Under the pieces are notes generated by a model, which worked only from the letters and a program-made list of their open reading frames with translations, ran no database searches and was not told where the DNA came from. DNA of 64,000 bases from Aestuariibaculum lutulentum. Lineage in GTDB: Bacteria; Bacteroidota; Bacteroidia; Flavobacteriales; Flavobacteriaceae. Below, in pieces: positions 45,395 through 54,111 of the stretch. Position 1 is the first letter of the stretch, and every line of letters starts with the position of its first letter. Location of the stretch: positions 2,822,501-2,886,500 of the forward strand of contig NZ_CP136709.1 in the NCBI RefSeq assembly GCF_032926325.1. Reading direction: 5' to 3'. Position numbers and translations under genes: made by a program.

Positions 45395-47468
45395 TATTTT
45401 TTTAGTTTTTGTATTCATTTGTTCAATTGGGCTTAATGCTCAAACAAAACATGTGTTTTTTCAAAAGGAAGATTTAATGTCGATAGGCATTTATTATTAT
45501 CCTGAACATTGGAATAAGAGCGAATGGGAACGTGATATTAAGAATATATCGGAGTTAGGTTTCGAGTTTATACATTTAGCAGAATTTGCCTGGATTAATT
45601 TAGAACCACAGGAAGGTGTGTATACTTTTGGTTGGTTAGATGAGGTCATTGCCTTAGCCGAAAAATATCATTTAAAAGTTATTTTAGGAACACCAACTGC
45701 GATAGCTCCGGTATGGATGGGGATAAAATATCCCGAGATTTATGCTATGGGGGCAAATTATTTACGCGCCGAACATGGAACACGAGCTCAGCAATCGTTA
45801 AGTAATCCAATTTGGAGAGCGTTTTCAGAAAAGATAATCACAAAATTAGGCGAACGATATGGACATAATTTAACGGTAATCGGTTGGCAATTAGATAATG
45901 AACCTGAAGCAAAGGAAGATTATAGTCCGTCTTCTCAGGATGCTTTTCGTAAATGGCTTGAAAAGAAATACCAATCCATTGAAGCTTTAAATAAAGCCTG
46001 GGGCACGCAATTCTGGAGTCAGACCTATAGTGATTTTAATCAAGTACAAATTCATAATGCCAGTCATGTAGGGTGGTGGGGAACAAATCCTCACGCTTTG
46101 TTGGATTTTAAACGTTTTTCAGCAGATACTCAGGCTGATTTTTTAGATTTTCAAGCTGATATTTTAAGACCATTAATTTCAACAAATCAGTATATCACTA
46201 CCAATTATACAGCTACAACTTATGGCGCAGACCCGCGCCGAACTAAAAAGCTGGATTTTAATGCGTTTACCAGCTACCCGAATAAAGGCCAGGCTAATAT
46301 TGGAGATTTAGGTTTTAGATTAGGAGACCCCAAGGAACTGTCTTTTGCCTTGAGCTTTTTTAAACAACAAAATACTATTTCCGGGGTTATGGAGTTACAA
46401 CCAGGCTTTGTGAATTGGGGGCAAATTAATCCGTTGTTACAACCTGGAGCGTTACGTATGTGGTTGTATCATTGTTTTGGCGGTGACCTATCTTTTGCTT
46501 GTTCCTATCGTTATCGTCAAATAAATTATGGAGCAGAGCAGTATCATAGTGGAATTACCACCTTAGATGGGGTGAGTTTGTCGCAGGGCGGAAAGGAATA
46601 TAAGCAGGTTATTCAGGAAATGAAATTATTGAAAAAAGCTTATAATCCATCGGCTAAAATGCCTGAAGCATTAAAGAAAAGAAAAACGGCTATGCTCTGG
46701 AGTTTCGATAACCGCTGGAGTTTAGATAGACAAGCACAAACCAGTCAATGGCATACTTTAGGCTTTTTTCAGAAGTATTTAGAAATAGTTAAATCCTTCG
46801 GTGCACCTGCTGATATACTTTATGAAAATGACGATTTAAGTGATTATACCCTTGTTATAGCTCCTGCTTTTGAATTGGTAGATGATGAAATTATTGAGAA
46901 ATGGACTAACTACGTAAAGCAAGGAGGTAATTTAGTACTAACTACCAGAACAGGGGTTAAAGATAAAAACGGACATTTATTTCAATCGGGTTACGGGGCA
47001 AAAATGTATCCGTTAATAGATGCTGAAATAGAATATTTCGATCATTTATTACCAAATATGAAGGGTACAATTAATGCTAATGGTGAAACATATTTCTGGA
47101 ATAATTGGGCGGACTTAATTGCTGCAAACCATTCAGGAAATGTGCTGGCAACTTATACCAATCAGTTTTATGCAGGTAAAGCAGCAGTTGTTTCGAATAG
47201 TATTGGTAAAGGCACAGTAACCTATATTGGTGTAGATACAGATGATGCTAAGCTGGAAAAGGACATTCTACAATCGGTTTATCAAAAGGCTGGCGCTTCT
47301 ATTGAAAATTATCCGGAAGGTATTTATGTACAATGGCGAGATGGTTTTTGGGTAGCGGTAAATTATTCTTCTGAAGATTATAAGTTAACAATACCTGCAA
47401 ATTCAGAAATAATTATGGGAACAACAATTTTAAAACCTGGAGGTGTAACGGTTTGGAAAGAAAAATAA
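45384..47468 (+). CDS. Secreted GH42 beta-galactosidase
   Basis: The 694-residue protein overlaps the GH43 gene by 11 bp. A signal peptide (IGLNAQ, cleavage near 20) marks it as exported. GH42 features are IGIYYYPEHWNKSEWERD at 34-51, acid/base E173 in WQLDNEPEAK and nucleophile E337 in VMELQPGFVNWG. A trimerisation-like alpha/beta domain and a small C-terminal sandwich follow. It would remove beta-galactosyl caps. In other xyloglucan loci this step is usually done by GH2 or GH35, so a GH42 here is unusual. GH42 proteins are commonly cytoplasmic, and an exported one is less frequent. Confidence 0.9.
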   Translation: MRNSIFLVFVFICSIGLNAQTKHVFFQKEDLMSIGIYYYPEHWNKSEWERDIKNISELGFEFIHLAEFAWINLEPQEGVYTFGWLDEVIALAEKYHLKVILGTPTAIAPVWMGIKYPEIYAMGANYLRAEHGTRAQQSLSNPIWRAFSEKIITKLGERYGHNLTVIGWQLDNEPEAKEDYSPSSQDAFRKWLEKKYQSIEALNKAWGTQFWSQTYSDFNQVQIHNASHVGWWGTNPHALLDFKRFSADTQADFLDFQADILRPLISTNQYITTNYTATTYGADPRRTKKLDFNAFTSYPNKGQANIGDLGFRLGDPKELSFALSFFKQQNTISGVMELQPGFVNWGQINPLLQPGALRMWLYHCFGGDLSFACSYRYRQINYGAEQYHSGITTLDGVSLSQGGKEYKQVIQEMKLLKKAYNPSAKMPEALKKRKTAMLWSFDNRWSLDRQAQTSQWHTLGFFQKYLEIVKSFGAPADILYENDDLSDYTLVIAPAFELVDDEIIEKWTNYVKQGGNLVLTTRTGVKDKNGHLFQSGYGAKMYPLIDAEIEYFDHLLPNMKGTINANGETYFWNNWADLIAANHSGNVLATYTNQFYAGKAAVVSNSIGKGTVTYIGVDTDDAKLEKDILQSVYQKAGASIENYPEGIYVQWRDGFWVAVNYSSEDYKLTIPANSEIIMGTTILKPGGVTVWKEK

Positions 47469-47469
47469 A

Positions 47470-48969
47470 ATGAAAAAAATAATAGTCACATTAGGTCTCA
47501 TAATATTTATATGGGGCTGTAAGGAAAAGGCAACCAAAGTCGAAATCACTAATAATAAATACGAAGCAGACTGGGGGTCTTTATCTAATTACAAGGAAGC
47601 TTCCGAGTGGTTTAAAGATGCTAAATTTGGTATTTATGCCCATTGGGGTGTTATGTCGGTGCCGGCTTACGCCAACGACTGGTATGCCCGAAATATGCAT
47701 ATTGAAGGGAGTAATGAGTATAAGCACCATGTAGAAACTTATGGCAAACCTTCTGAGTTTGGATATCACGATTTTGTGCCCATGTTTAAAGCCGAGAATT
47801 TTGATGCCGAGGCCTGGGCAGACTTGTTTAAAAAGTCGGGAGCAAAGTTTGCGGGTCTGGTTGCAGAACATCACGATGGTTGGTCTAACTGGGGGAGTAA
47901 AATAAATCCATGGAATGCAGTTGATATGGGGCCAAAACGCGACGTGTATGGCGAATTGGCTAAGGCTATTCATGAGCGCGACATGAAACTGGTGGCTTCT
48001 TTTCATATGGCCAGAAATCTTCAGATATTTAAAGAGCAACCACAAAAATGGTTAAATGATACCTCTTATTTTCCGTATAATCCTAAAATGCCAACATCTT
48101 CAGAAGATCCTTTATTCGCTAAAATGTACGGCAATATTTCAAAAGATAAATTCAGTGAAGATTGGCTGGGTCAGTTAAAAGAAGTTATTGATAAGTATAG
48201 TCCGGATTTAATTTATTTTGATAGCCAGACACAAAAAATTCCAGAGTCTTATAAAAAAGAATTTGCCGCTTATTATTTTAATGATGCCGACAAGAAAAAT
48301 AAAGAAGTAGTATTTACACATAAAGAGGGAGAGTTCCCGAAATCTGTGAGTTTAGAGGATTTTGAAAAAGGAAGAATGAACCGAATCACCGAAGAATTTT
48401 GGCTAACAGACGAAACAGTATCGTTGGGAAGTTGGAGCTATACAGAGAATTTAGCTTTAAAAACAACAGCCGAGATTATTCATGTATTAGTTGATGTGGT
48501 TAGTAAAAATGGCGCTTTAATGCTTAACGTTTCCCCAAAAGCCAATGGAATTATTCCTGAAAATCAGCAAAACATTCTATTAGAAATAGGCGAGTGGTTA
48601 AATGTTAATGGTGAGGCTATTTATAAAACGCGTCCCTGGCAGGTTTTTGGCGAAGGTCCAACCAAGCAGGAGAAATCAGGCATGTTTTTAGATAAAATTA
48701 CTTATACGGCGCAAGATGTGCGTTATACTAAAAAAGGAAATACTATTTATGCGATTGTTTTAGGTTGGCCAGGGGAGGATGTGCCTGTAACTTTAAATTC
48801 TTTTACAAGCGACGTATTAGGTAAACAAGTGCCAAATGTAGATAAGCTTTCTATTTTGGGTTACCAGAAAGATGTCGTGTTTAATCAGGATGACACCGGA
48901 CTGCATTTTAAAACACCCCGTGAAATAATTGATAATCGCTCATTTGTTGTGAAAATTGAAACGAAATAA
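47470..48969 (+). CDS. GH29 alpha-L-fucosidase lipoprotein
   Basis: The 499-residue lipoprotein has cysteine 17 (IWGC). GH29 features are FGIYAHWGVMSVPAY, FAGLVAEHHDGWSNWGS and the nucleophile D251 in LIYFDSQT. A C-terminal beta-sandwich (about 400-495) follows LNVSPKANGIIPE. It would remove alpha-fucose from fucogalacto-xyloglucan side chains, which opens the galactose to the GH42 enzyme. It starts 1 bp after the GH42 stop, so translation is probably coupled. Confidence 0.9.
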   Translation: MKKIIVTLGLIIFIWGCKEKATKVEITNNKYEADWGSLSNYKEASEWFKDAKFGIYAHWGVMSVPAYANDWYARNMHIEGSNEYKHHVETYGKPSEFGYHDFVPMFKAENFDAEAWADLFKKSGAKFAGLVAEHHDGWSNWGSKINPWNAVDMGPKRDVYGELAKAIHERDMKLVASFHMARNLQIFKEQPQKWLNDTSYFPYNPKMPTSSEDPLFAKMYGNISKDKFSEDWLGQLKEVIDKYSPDLIYFDSQTQKIPESYKKEFAAYYFNDADKKNKEVVFTHKEGEFPKSVSLEDFEKGRMNRITEEFWLTDETVSLGSWSYTENLALKTTAEIIHVLVDVVSKNGALMLNVSPKANGIIPENQQNILLEIGEWLNVNGEAIYKTRPWQVFGEGPTKQEKSGMFLDKITYTAQDVRYTKKGNTIYAIVLGWPGEDVPVTLNSFTSDVLGKQVPNVDKLSILGYQKDVVFNQDDTGLHFKTPREIIDNRSFVVKIETK

Positions 48970-48973
48970 AACC

Positions 48974-50920
48974 ATGAAAACTATTTTATCATTTTTAATT
49001 CTATGTTTAAGCATCACTGTGAGTGCGCAGGTTAAATTACCAAAATTGTTCTCAGATGGCATGGTGATGCAACGTAATAAACCTATACCGGTATGGGGGT
49101 GGGCTAAACCTCATGAGCCTATAAAGGTAGTTTTTAAAAATCAGGTCTTAAAAACAAAAGCAGATAGGGACGGGAATTGGAGCGTAGTTTTAAAAGACCA
49201 GGAAGCGGGAGGTCCTTTTAAAATGATTATAAAAGGTAAAAACCAGATCGAGTTAACAGATATTTTAATTGGAGAAGTCTGGATTTGTAGCGGGCAATCT
49301 AATATGGAGTGGCCGGTAAGTCAGGCCGATAATTTTTATGCAGAACAAAACGATAGTAATTTCCCGGAAATCAGGCAGTTTTTGGTAGAAAAGGCTATGA
49401 GTGGGCAACCAAAAAAAACTTTAACAGGCGGTAATTGGCAAACATGTAATAAAAATACGGTAGGCGACTTTACCGCAGTAGGTTACTTTTTCGCAAAACA
49501 ATTAAATAAAAAATTAAAAATTCCAATCGGGATTATTAATACGTCATGGGGCGGTACCTGTGTTGAAACCTGGACAAGTAAAGAGGCTTTTCAGGGAAGT
49601 CCAGAGTTTAAAAATATGATTTCACAAATGCCTGACGTCGATATTGACGAACTTCAGGAGCAACAAAAAAGTGAGGTTTACAGCCGTATAGAACAGGTTC
49701 AAGGAAATATAATTAATGCATCTAATCAAAGGGAATACAAAAATATAAGTTTTAATGATTCTAATTGGCCGGAAATGTATGCCCCAAAATTATGGGAACT
49801 ACAGGAATTAGGTGATGTAGATGGTGTTGTCTGGATGCGTAAATCTTTCAATATTTCTAAGGAGGATGCTGGTAAACCCGCCGTATTGGAATTAGCCAAA
49901 ATAGACGATCAGGATACTACATATATTAATGGGGAACAAGTAGGAACTACCAAGCGCTATGATGAGAATCGTGTGTATAAAATTAAAGAGCATATATTAA
50001 AAGAAGGTCTAAATGTTATTTCTATTAAAATATTCGATTATGCAGGTGGTGGTGGAATATGGGGAGAAGCTTCAGATTTAAAATTGAATTTAGGTCAAAC
50101 AGAAATTCCACTCTCAGGGAGTTGGAAATATCTGGTAACCGATGTAAAAAGTTCTGTGTCGCCTAATTCATATCCATCCTTGTTATTTAATGCCATGGTT
50201 AATCCATTAATACCTTTTGCTTGTCAAGGCGTACTTTGGTATCAGGGAGAAGCTAATGTTAATCGCGCAGCACAATACAAAAAGGCATTTCCTTTAATGA
50301 TTGCAGATTGGCGTAAACATTGGAATATGGGTGATTTGCCATTTTATTTTGTCCAATTATCGACTTTTGATGAATTTGGAGGTAATAGCAATGCGGGAAG
50401 TAAATGGGCGGAGTTAAGAGAGGCTCAAAATTATACAAAAGATCATGTTACAAATACCGATATGGCTGTAACTATAGATATAGGAAATCCTAAAGATATA
50501 CATCCTACAAATAAACAAGAGGTAGGGAAGCGACTGGCTGCGATGGCATTAAACGATATTTATCAAGAAAAAATAGTAAGCCGTGGTCCTGCATTTAAGT
50601 CTATGGAAATTGATAACAACAAGGCAATCCTGACATTTAATAATATAGGAACAGGATTAAAAACCTCAGACAAATATGGGTGTTTAAAAGGTTTTGAAAT
50701 AGCAGGTGCAGATCAGGTTTTTCATTATGCACAAGCATATATTGAAGGAGATAAAGTAATTGTACATTCAAAAGACGTTACAAATCCACAGGCTGTTCGC
50801 TACGGATGGGCAGATGATGCCGGAGATTGTAATTTGTATAATAAAGAAGGTTTTCCTGCTATACCATTTAGAACTGATAATTGGAAGACTTTGACTTTTA
50901 ATGAAATTTATGGATTTTAG
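48974..50920 (+). CDS. CE20-like acetylesterase (sialate O-acetylesterase/SASA family) with inserted domain
   Basis: Starting at ATG 48974 gives a 648-residue protein with a signal peptide (ITVSAQ, cleavage near 19); an in-frame ATG at 48956 overlaps the GH29 gene and adds six charged residues. The SGNH hydrolase core has nucleophile S109 in SGQSNM and the late aspartate-histidine pair in DIHPTNKQEVGKR. A jelly-roll-like domain (about 230-395, VVWMRKSFNISKE, TYINGEQVGTT) is inserted in the core. This matches CE20 xyloglucan acetylesterases such as that of Xanthomonas. It would remove acetyl groups from side-chain galactose. It is the last gene of the locus. Confidence 0.87.
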   Translation: MKTILSFLILCLSITVSAQVKLPKLFSDGMVMQRNKPIPVWGWAKPHEPIKVVFKNQVLKTKADRDGNWSVVLKDQEAGGPFKMIIKGKNQIELTDILIGEVWICSGQSNMEWPVSQADNFYAEQNDSNFPEIRQFLVEKAMSGQPKKTLTGGNWQTCNKNTVGDFTAVGYFFAKQLNKKLKIPIGIINTSWGGTCVETWTSKEAFQGSPEFKNMISQMPDVDIDELQEQQKSEVYSRIEQVQGNIINASNQREYKNISFNDSNWPEMYAPKLWELQELGDVDGVVWMRKSFNISKEDAGKPAVLELAKIDDQDTTYINGEQVGTTKRYDENRVYKIKEHILKEGLNVISIKIFDYAGGGGIWGEASDLKLNLGQTEIPLSGSWKYLVTDVKSSVSPNSYPSLLFNAMVNPLIPFACQGVLWYQGEANVNRAAQYKKAFPLMIADWRKHWNMGDLPFYFVQLSTFDEFGGNSNAGSKWAELREAQNYTKDHVTNTDMAVTIDIGNPKDIHPTNKQEVGKRLAAMALNDIYQEKIVSRGPAFKSMEIDNNKAILTFNNIGTGLKTSDKYGCLKGFEIAGADQVFHYAQAYIEGDKVIVHSKDVTNPQAVRYGWADDAGDCNLYNKEGFPAIPFRTDNWKTLTFNEIYGF

Positions 50921-51103
50921 TATTAAAGTTAATTTATTAATAGTAGTAATTATCGCCCAAACTTTGTAATTGGTTAATAATTTTTTGTAATTTCAGAGTT
51001 CCAAAATGATTAATCATGCGTTTTCATACTCTCTAATTTACTTGTTTCAGGATTGCGATATGAAAAATAGATATACCGAAACTTATTCAAACTTCTGTTG
51101 GCC

Positions 51104-51149
51104 TTGTAGATTTCTAGGTTTGAAATAGGGGTTTCTAACTCAAATTGTG
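51104..51149 (+). repeat. Flanking repeat B, right of the xyloglucan locus
   Basis: This is related to 26255-26299 in the same orientation (36 of 44 aligned positions by hand count). The two copies enclose the sigma factor through acetylesterase genes. It ends ACTCAAATTGTG and runs straight into a GTGTTCAC motif at 51147-51154. Confidence 0.55.
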
Positions 51150-51300
51150 TTCACTTTTCAAATCAAATGCAAGAAATTCATTTAAATCAAGCATGAAAAA
51201 ATAGCTAAAAATAAACTAAATAATTGATTGTAAGTTAAATATGATTTATATCAAGAGCAGGACACAATCCCTAAACCTCCGGGTTATGAACTCAACTATC

Positions 51301-51373
51301 GTGTTCACTAAAACACATTTATTGGTGTTCACAGAGCCTAATTACTTATAATCGTGTTCACAAACGTGTTCAG
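51301..51373. repeat. Cluster of GTGTTCAC motifs
   Basis: GTGTTCAC occurs at 51301-51308, 51325-51332 and 51354-51361, and GTGTTCAG at 51366-51373. Two copies are preceded by ATC. Spacing (24, 29 and 12 bp) is irregular. A further copy lies at 51147-51154. Confidence 0.5.
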
Positions 51374-51443
51374 GTTTGTGTTAAATTTTTAATATTTTAA
51401 TTAAAGCAATTTAATTAAAATATTTTAAAACTAGTTATAAATT

Positions 51444-51480
51444 AAAAACCTACTAAAACATAATGTTTTAGTAGGTTTTT
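51444..51480. terminator. Bidirectional terminator between converging operons
   Basis: A perfect 17-bp stem, AAAAACCTACTAAAACA and its complement, closes a 3-nt loop, with A-tract and T-tract at the ends. It lies 21 bp past the stop of the minus-strand T9SS protein gene and can also stop transcripts from the plus strand. Confidence 0.88.
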
Positions 51481-51500
51481 AATTATCTACGATGATTTTG

Positions 51501-52922
51501 TTATTCTACTATAAGTTTTTTAGTAAGAATACTAATGTCAGTTTTAATTTTTAACAGATATAATCCAGAACTTAAATCTAACTTTATTTCATTTGAGGAT
51601 ATCAACCCTTTCTTTACAATTTGACCGTTTGTACTGTAAATGGCATATTCCGAATTTTTAAGATTTTCAGGGACTTTTATAAAGTCTGTTGCTGGATTTG
51701 GATACACTTGAACAATTTCTCTCTGTGTTTTTTTAGAGGACAGGGTTGTTGTGTCTAAACTGTACAATTCGTTACCTGTTGTTCCGTCACTTCCCTCAAA
51801 ATAAATAACATTATTTAGAACCGCTAAATCATCTATACTTCCAATAGTTGAATCTAATCTTGTAGTCGTGGTACCATCTGTTCTGAATAAATATTTTACT
51901 GAATTATCAGAAACTTTACCAGCATAATACAAATAATCGCCATTTGCAGCATAGTCTGATGGATCGTGGTTGTCTCCACCAGTAACAGTACTACTGCTTA
52001 AGTTACTTACGTTGGTTAAAACACCATTACTTGGATTATAACTCCATAATTGGTCTTCTGACGTTCCGTTGTCGCCTTCAAAAAACAAAAGTCCCTTCCA
52101 AGCATACAAACTTGTAATTCCTGCTAATGCAGATGCTTCTGTAACAGCCATAGTCCCGGATTCAGTACCATCGGTTTTCCACAAGGAATCCAACGCTTCA
52201 AAGTATAATTCATCGCCCAAGACAGTAAAATTACTAATGCTTGCATCAGAGGCATCTCCCGTTACATTCTTAATAAGACTAAAGGTCTCTGAAACAGGAT
52301 TGTACTCATAAAGTTCTCTTCCAATAGTAGCTTCATCTTCAGAATAGTCCATATAGCAAATAATTTTATCTTTAAATGTGGTTATTGTTGCTCCTAAAAT
52401 TGAAGCTGTTCCAGTGCCTGAATTTGGCACAATATTAGCGTTTGAACCATCAAATTCATATAATTTATTTGAATCGGTGGTTCGAACAAAATAGACTTTG
52501 CCGTTTAATTCGGTTTGATTAAAAATAAATGGAAATGATGTTTGAGTAGTACCTGTATCAGTCCCATCTGTTGTAAAAAGTACATTTCCTGATCCTGTAT
52601 TCGCTGAAAAATAAAGAGTGTTATTTAATTCGAAAAAGAAATTTGGAGTGGAACTATCGGAACCTGACCTTAAATCTTTAACAAAAGAGGTTCCGCCTCC
52701 GGTCCCATCACTTATCCAAAGTTCTTTGCCTAAATCGGCTCCACCTGGCGAATTGGAGCCACTAGAATCGTCTGCTGCAAAATATATTTTATTATTAAAC
52801 ACTGTTAAACTTGATGGGAATGATCCTGAAGAGCCACTGTCATTAATATTTTTTACTTCAGAAATTTGACCTACGGTAATTATAGGCAATAGTAGTACTA
52901 AACAAAGTAATTGTTTTTTCAT
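51501..52922 (-). CDS. T9SS-exported ELWxxDGT-repeat protein
   Basis: The 473-residue protein has a signal peptide (cleavage near 19, ITVGQ). Repeats of the ELWxxDGTxxGT type are spread through residues 40-390 (ELWISDGTGGGT, LFTTDGTDTGT, SLWKTDGTESGT, LFRTDGTTTT), consistent with a beta-propeller. A type IX secretion C-terminal domain covers about 400-473 (VQVYPNPATDFIKVP, LSSGLYLLKI). It should be carried to the cell surface or released. It follows the peroxidase gene by 36 bp and is the last gene of the third SusC/SusD operon. Binding partner or substrate is unknown. Confidence 0.87.
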   Translation of the reverse strand: MKKQLLCLVLLLPIITVGQISEVKNINDSGSSGSFPSSLTVFNNKIYFAADDSSGSNSPGGADLGKELWISDGTGGGTSFVKDLRSGSDSSTPNFFFELNNTLYFSANTGSGNVLFTTDGTDTGTTQTSFPFIFNQTELNGKVYFVRTTDSNKLYEFDGSNANIVPNSGTGTASILGATITTFKDKIICYMDYSEDEATIGRELYEYNPVSETFSLIKNVTGDASDASISNFTVLGDELYFEALDSLWKTDGTESGTMAVTEASALAGITSLYAWKGLLFFEGDNGTSEDQLWSYNPSNGVLTNVSNLSSSTVTGGDNHDPSDYAANGDYLYYAGKVSDNSVKYLFRTDGTTTTRLDSTIGSIDDLAVLNNVIYFEGSDGTTGNELYSLDTTTLSSKKTQREIVQVYPNPATDFIKVPENLKNSEYAIYSTNGQIVKKGLISSNEIKLDLSSGLYLLKIKTDISILTKKLIVE

Positions 52923-52958
52923 AAGTTGAGAGTTTATATTTGTTAATTAATTATTTAT

Positions 52959-54107
52959 TTATTCAGGAAGTTCTGGAATTAAAATTCTTCCTCTTGAAGA
53001 ACTTAAAGTTTCCAGAAAAGCGACTAAGGCATCTATTTCTGTTTTATTCAAATCTAATTTTTTAAGTATTGGTGATATTTCGGGAATTAAAGTGTCTCTA
53101 GCTGTTCCCAAAAACTTTTTTTGTATTGGTGCCGGATTACCTAAATTGTATAATTCGACAACATCTAGTAAGCTAGGAAAATGACCGTGATGCATCCAAG
53201 GCCCCGTTCTTGACACTTCACGAAGTGTTGGTGTTCTGAATTTACCAATGTCGTCAACATTATTCGTAACATTGTATCGACCAAAATCTTCAAACTTGGT
53301 TCCGAACAAAGTTTGCCCGTCGTTATGAAATTTGTTATCGCTAAAATATGGTGTGTTATGGCAGTTAATACAACGCGCTTTGGTTCTAAATACATGAAGT
53401 CCTAAAACCTCTTGGTTATTTAATTTTGTAGAGTCGCCTTCAACAAATTTATCGAATCGGGTTTTGTAACTTGTTATTGTTCTTTCGAAAGTTGCAATCG
53501 CCTTTTGGATCCGTTTAAGAGAAATAGAATCGTTGCCAAAAGCTGCTTCAAATAACGGTTTGTAACCTTTAATTTCTGCAATTTTATCAACGGCTATATT
53601 AAGTTCTTCATTCATTTCTACCGGATCCTTTATAGGAAATCTTGCTTGATCTTCAAGACTGATTGCACGACCATCCCAAAAAAGACTATGTGCAAAACCG
53701 GCGTTTAAAATAGTCATGGAGTTTCTTGCTCCTGTTTGACGATTATGACCAAATGAACGAGTAGAATTATCTGTCCAAGCCAACTCCGGATTGTGGCATG
53801 AAGCACATGCAATCTGTCCACTAACCGATAATCTCGGGTCGAAAAACAAAATTTTACCTAGTTTTTCCTTTTCTTTTGAATACGGGTTGTCTTTAGGGAA
53901 TTTCACTTTTCCTAAAGCGCCAATATCTTCAAATTCAGCTTTGTTAATTGTGCTATCTAAATTAGGTTTAGGCCATTTTGATATATCTCCACTCGAATAA
54001 GCAGTTTTAAGCTGGGTGATATCAATATAATTTTCATCTTTCGATATATTATTACAAGATGTAACTAGAACAAAGACTATTATTAGTAATGTGATGTTTG
54101 TTTTCAT
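52959..54107 (-). CDS. Di-heme cytochrome c peroxidase (MauG/CcpA family) lipoprotein
   Basis: The 382-residue lipoprotein has cysteine 18 (LVTSC). Two c-type heme sites are visible: CASCH (101-105) and CINCH (246-250). Family segments include LGKILFFDPRLS, RNSMTILNAGF, LFWDGRA and FRTPTLREVSRTGPWMHHGHF. Such proteins reduce hydrogen peroxide or, in MauG, oxidise a partner protein. It lies 4 bp after the lipoprotein gene in a SusC/SusD operon, which is not its usual setting. It probably works in the periplasm or at the outer membrane, together with the transport proteins. Confidence 0.92.
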   Translation of the reverse strand: MKTNITLLIIVFVLVTSCNNISKDENYIDITQLKTAYSSGDISKWPKPNLDSTINKAEFEDIGALGKVKFPKDNPYSKEKEKLGKILFFDPRLSVSGQIACASCHNPELAWTDNSTRSFGHNRQTGARNSMTILNAGFAHSLFWDGRAISLEDQARFPIKDPVEMNEELNIAVDKIAEIKGYKPLFEAAFGNDSISLKRIQKAIATFERTITSYKTRFDKFVEGDSTKLNNQEVLGLHVFRTKARCINCHNTPYFSDNKFHNDGQTLFGTKFEDFGRYNVTNNVDDIGKFRTPTLREVSRTGPWMHHGHFPSLLDVVELYNLGNPAPIQKKFLGTARDTLIPEISPILKKLDLNKTEIDALVAFLETLSSSRGRILIPELPE

Positions 54108-54111
54108 TGGG

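Larger units (their letters stand above)
50921..51443. other. Non-coding region between converging operons with repeated motifs
   Basis: No supported gene lies here. It contains flanking repeat B (51106-51149) and five GTGTTCA(C/G) motifs, four of them crowded at 51301-51373. No clear terminator for the xyloglucan operon is seen before the bidirectional one at 51444-51480. Confidence 0.6.

Noticed and set aside
47581..48045. 154-residue minus-strand ORF opposite the GH29 gene
   Set aside because: It is antisense to conserved fucosidase sequence and has no domain or signal; long shadow ORFs of this kind are expected by chance.
26251..51149. Flanking repeats as attachment sites of an integrative element
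   Set aside because: No integrase, relaxase, transposase or tRNA target is present, and the copies are only about 82% alike. Kept only as an observation on bracketing repeats.
51301..51373. GTGTTCAC copies as a CRISPR array
   Set aside because: Repeats are only 8 bp, spacing is irregular (24, 29, 12 bp), and no cas gene is in the window.
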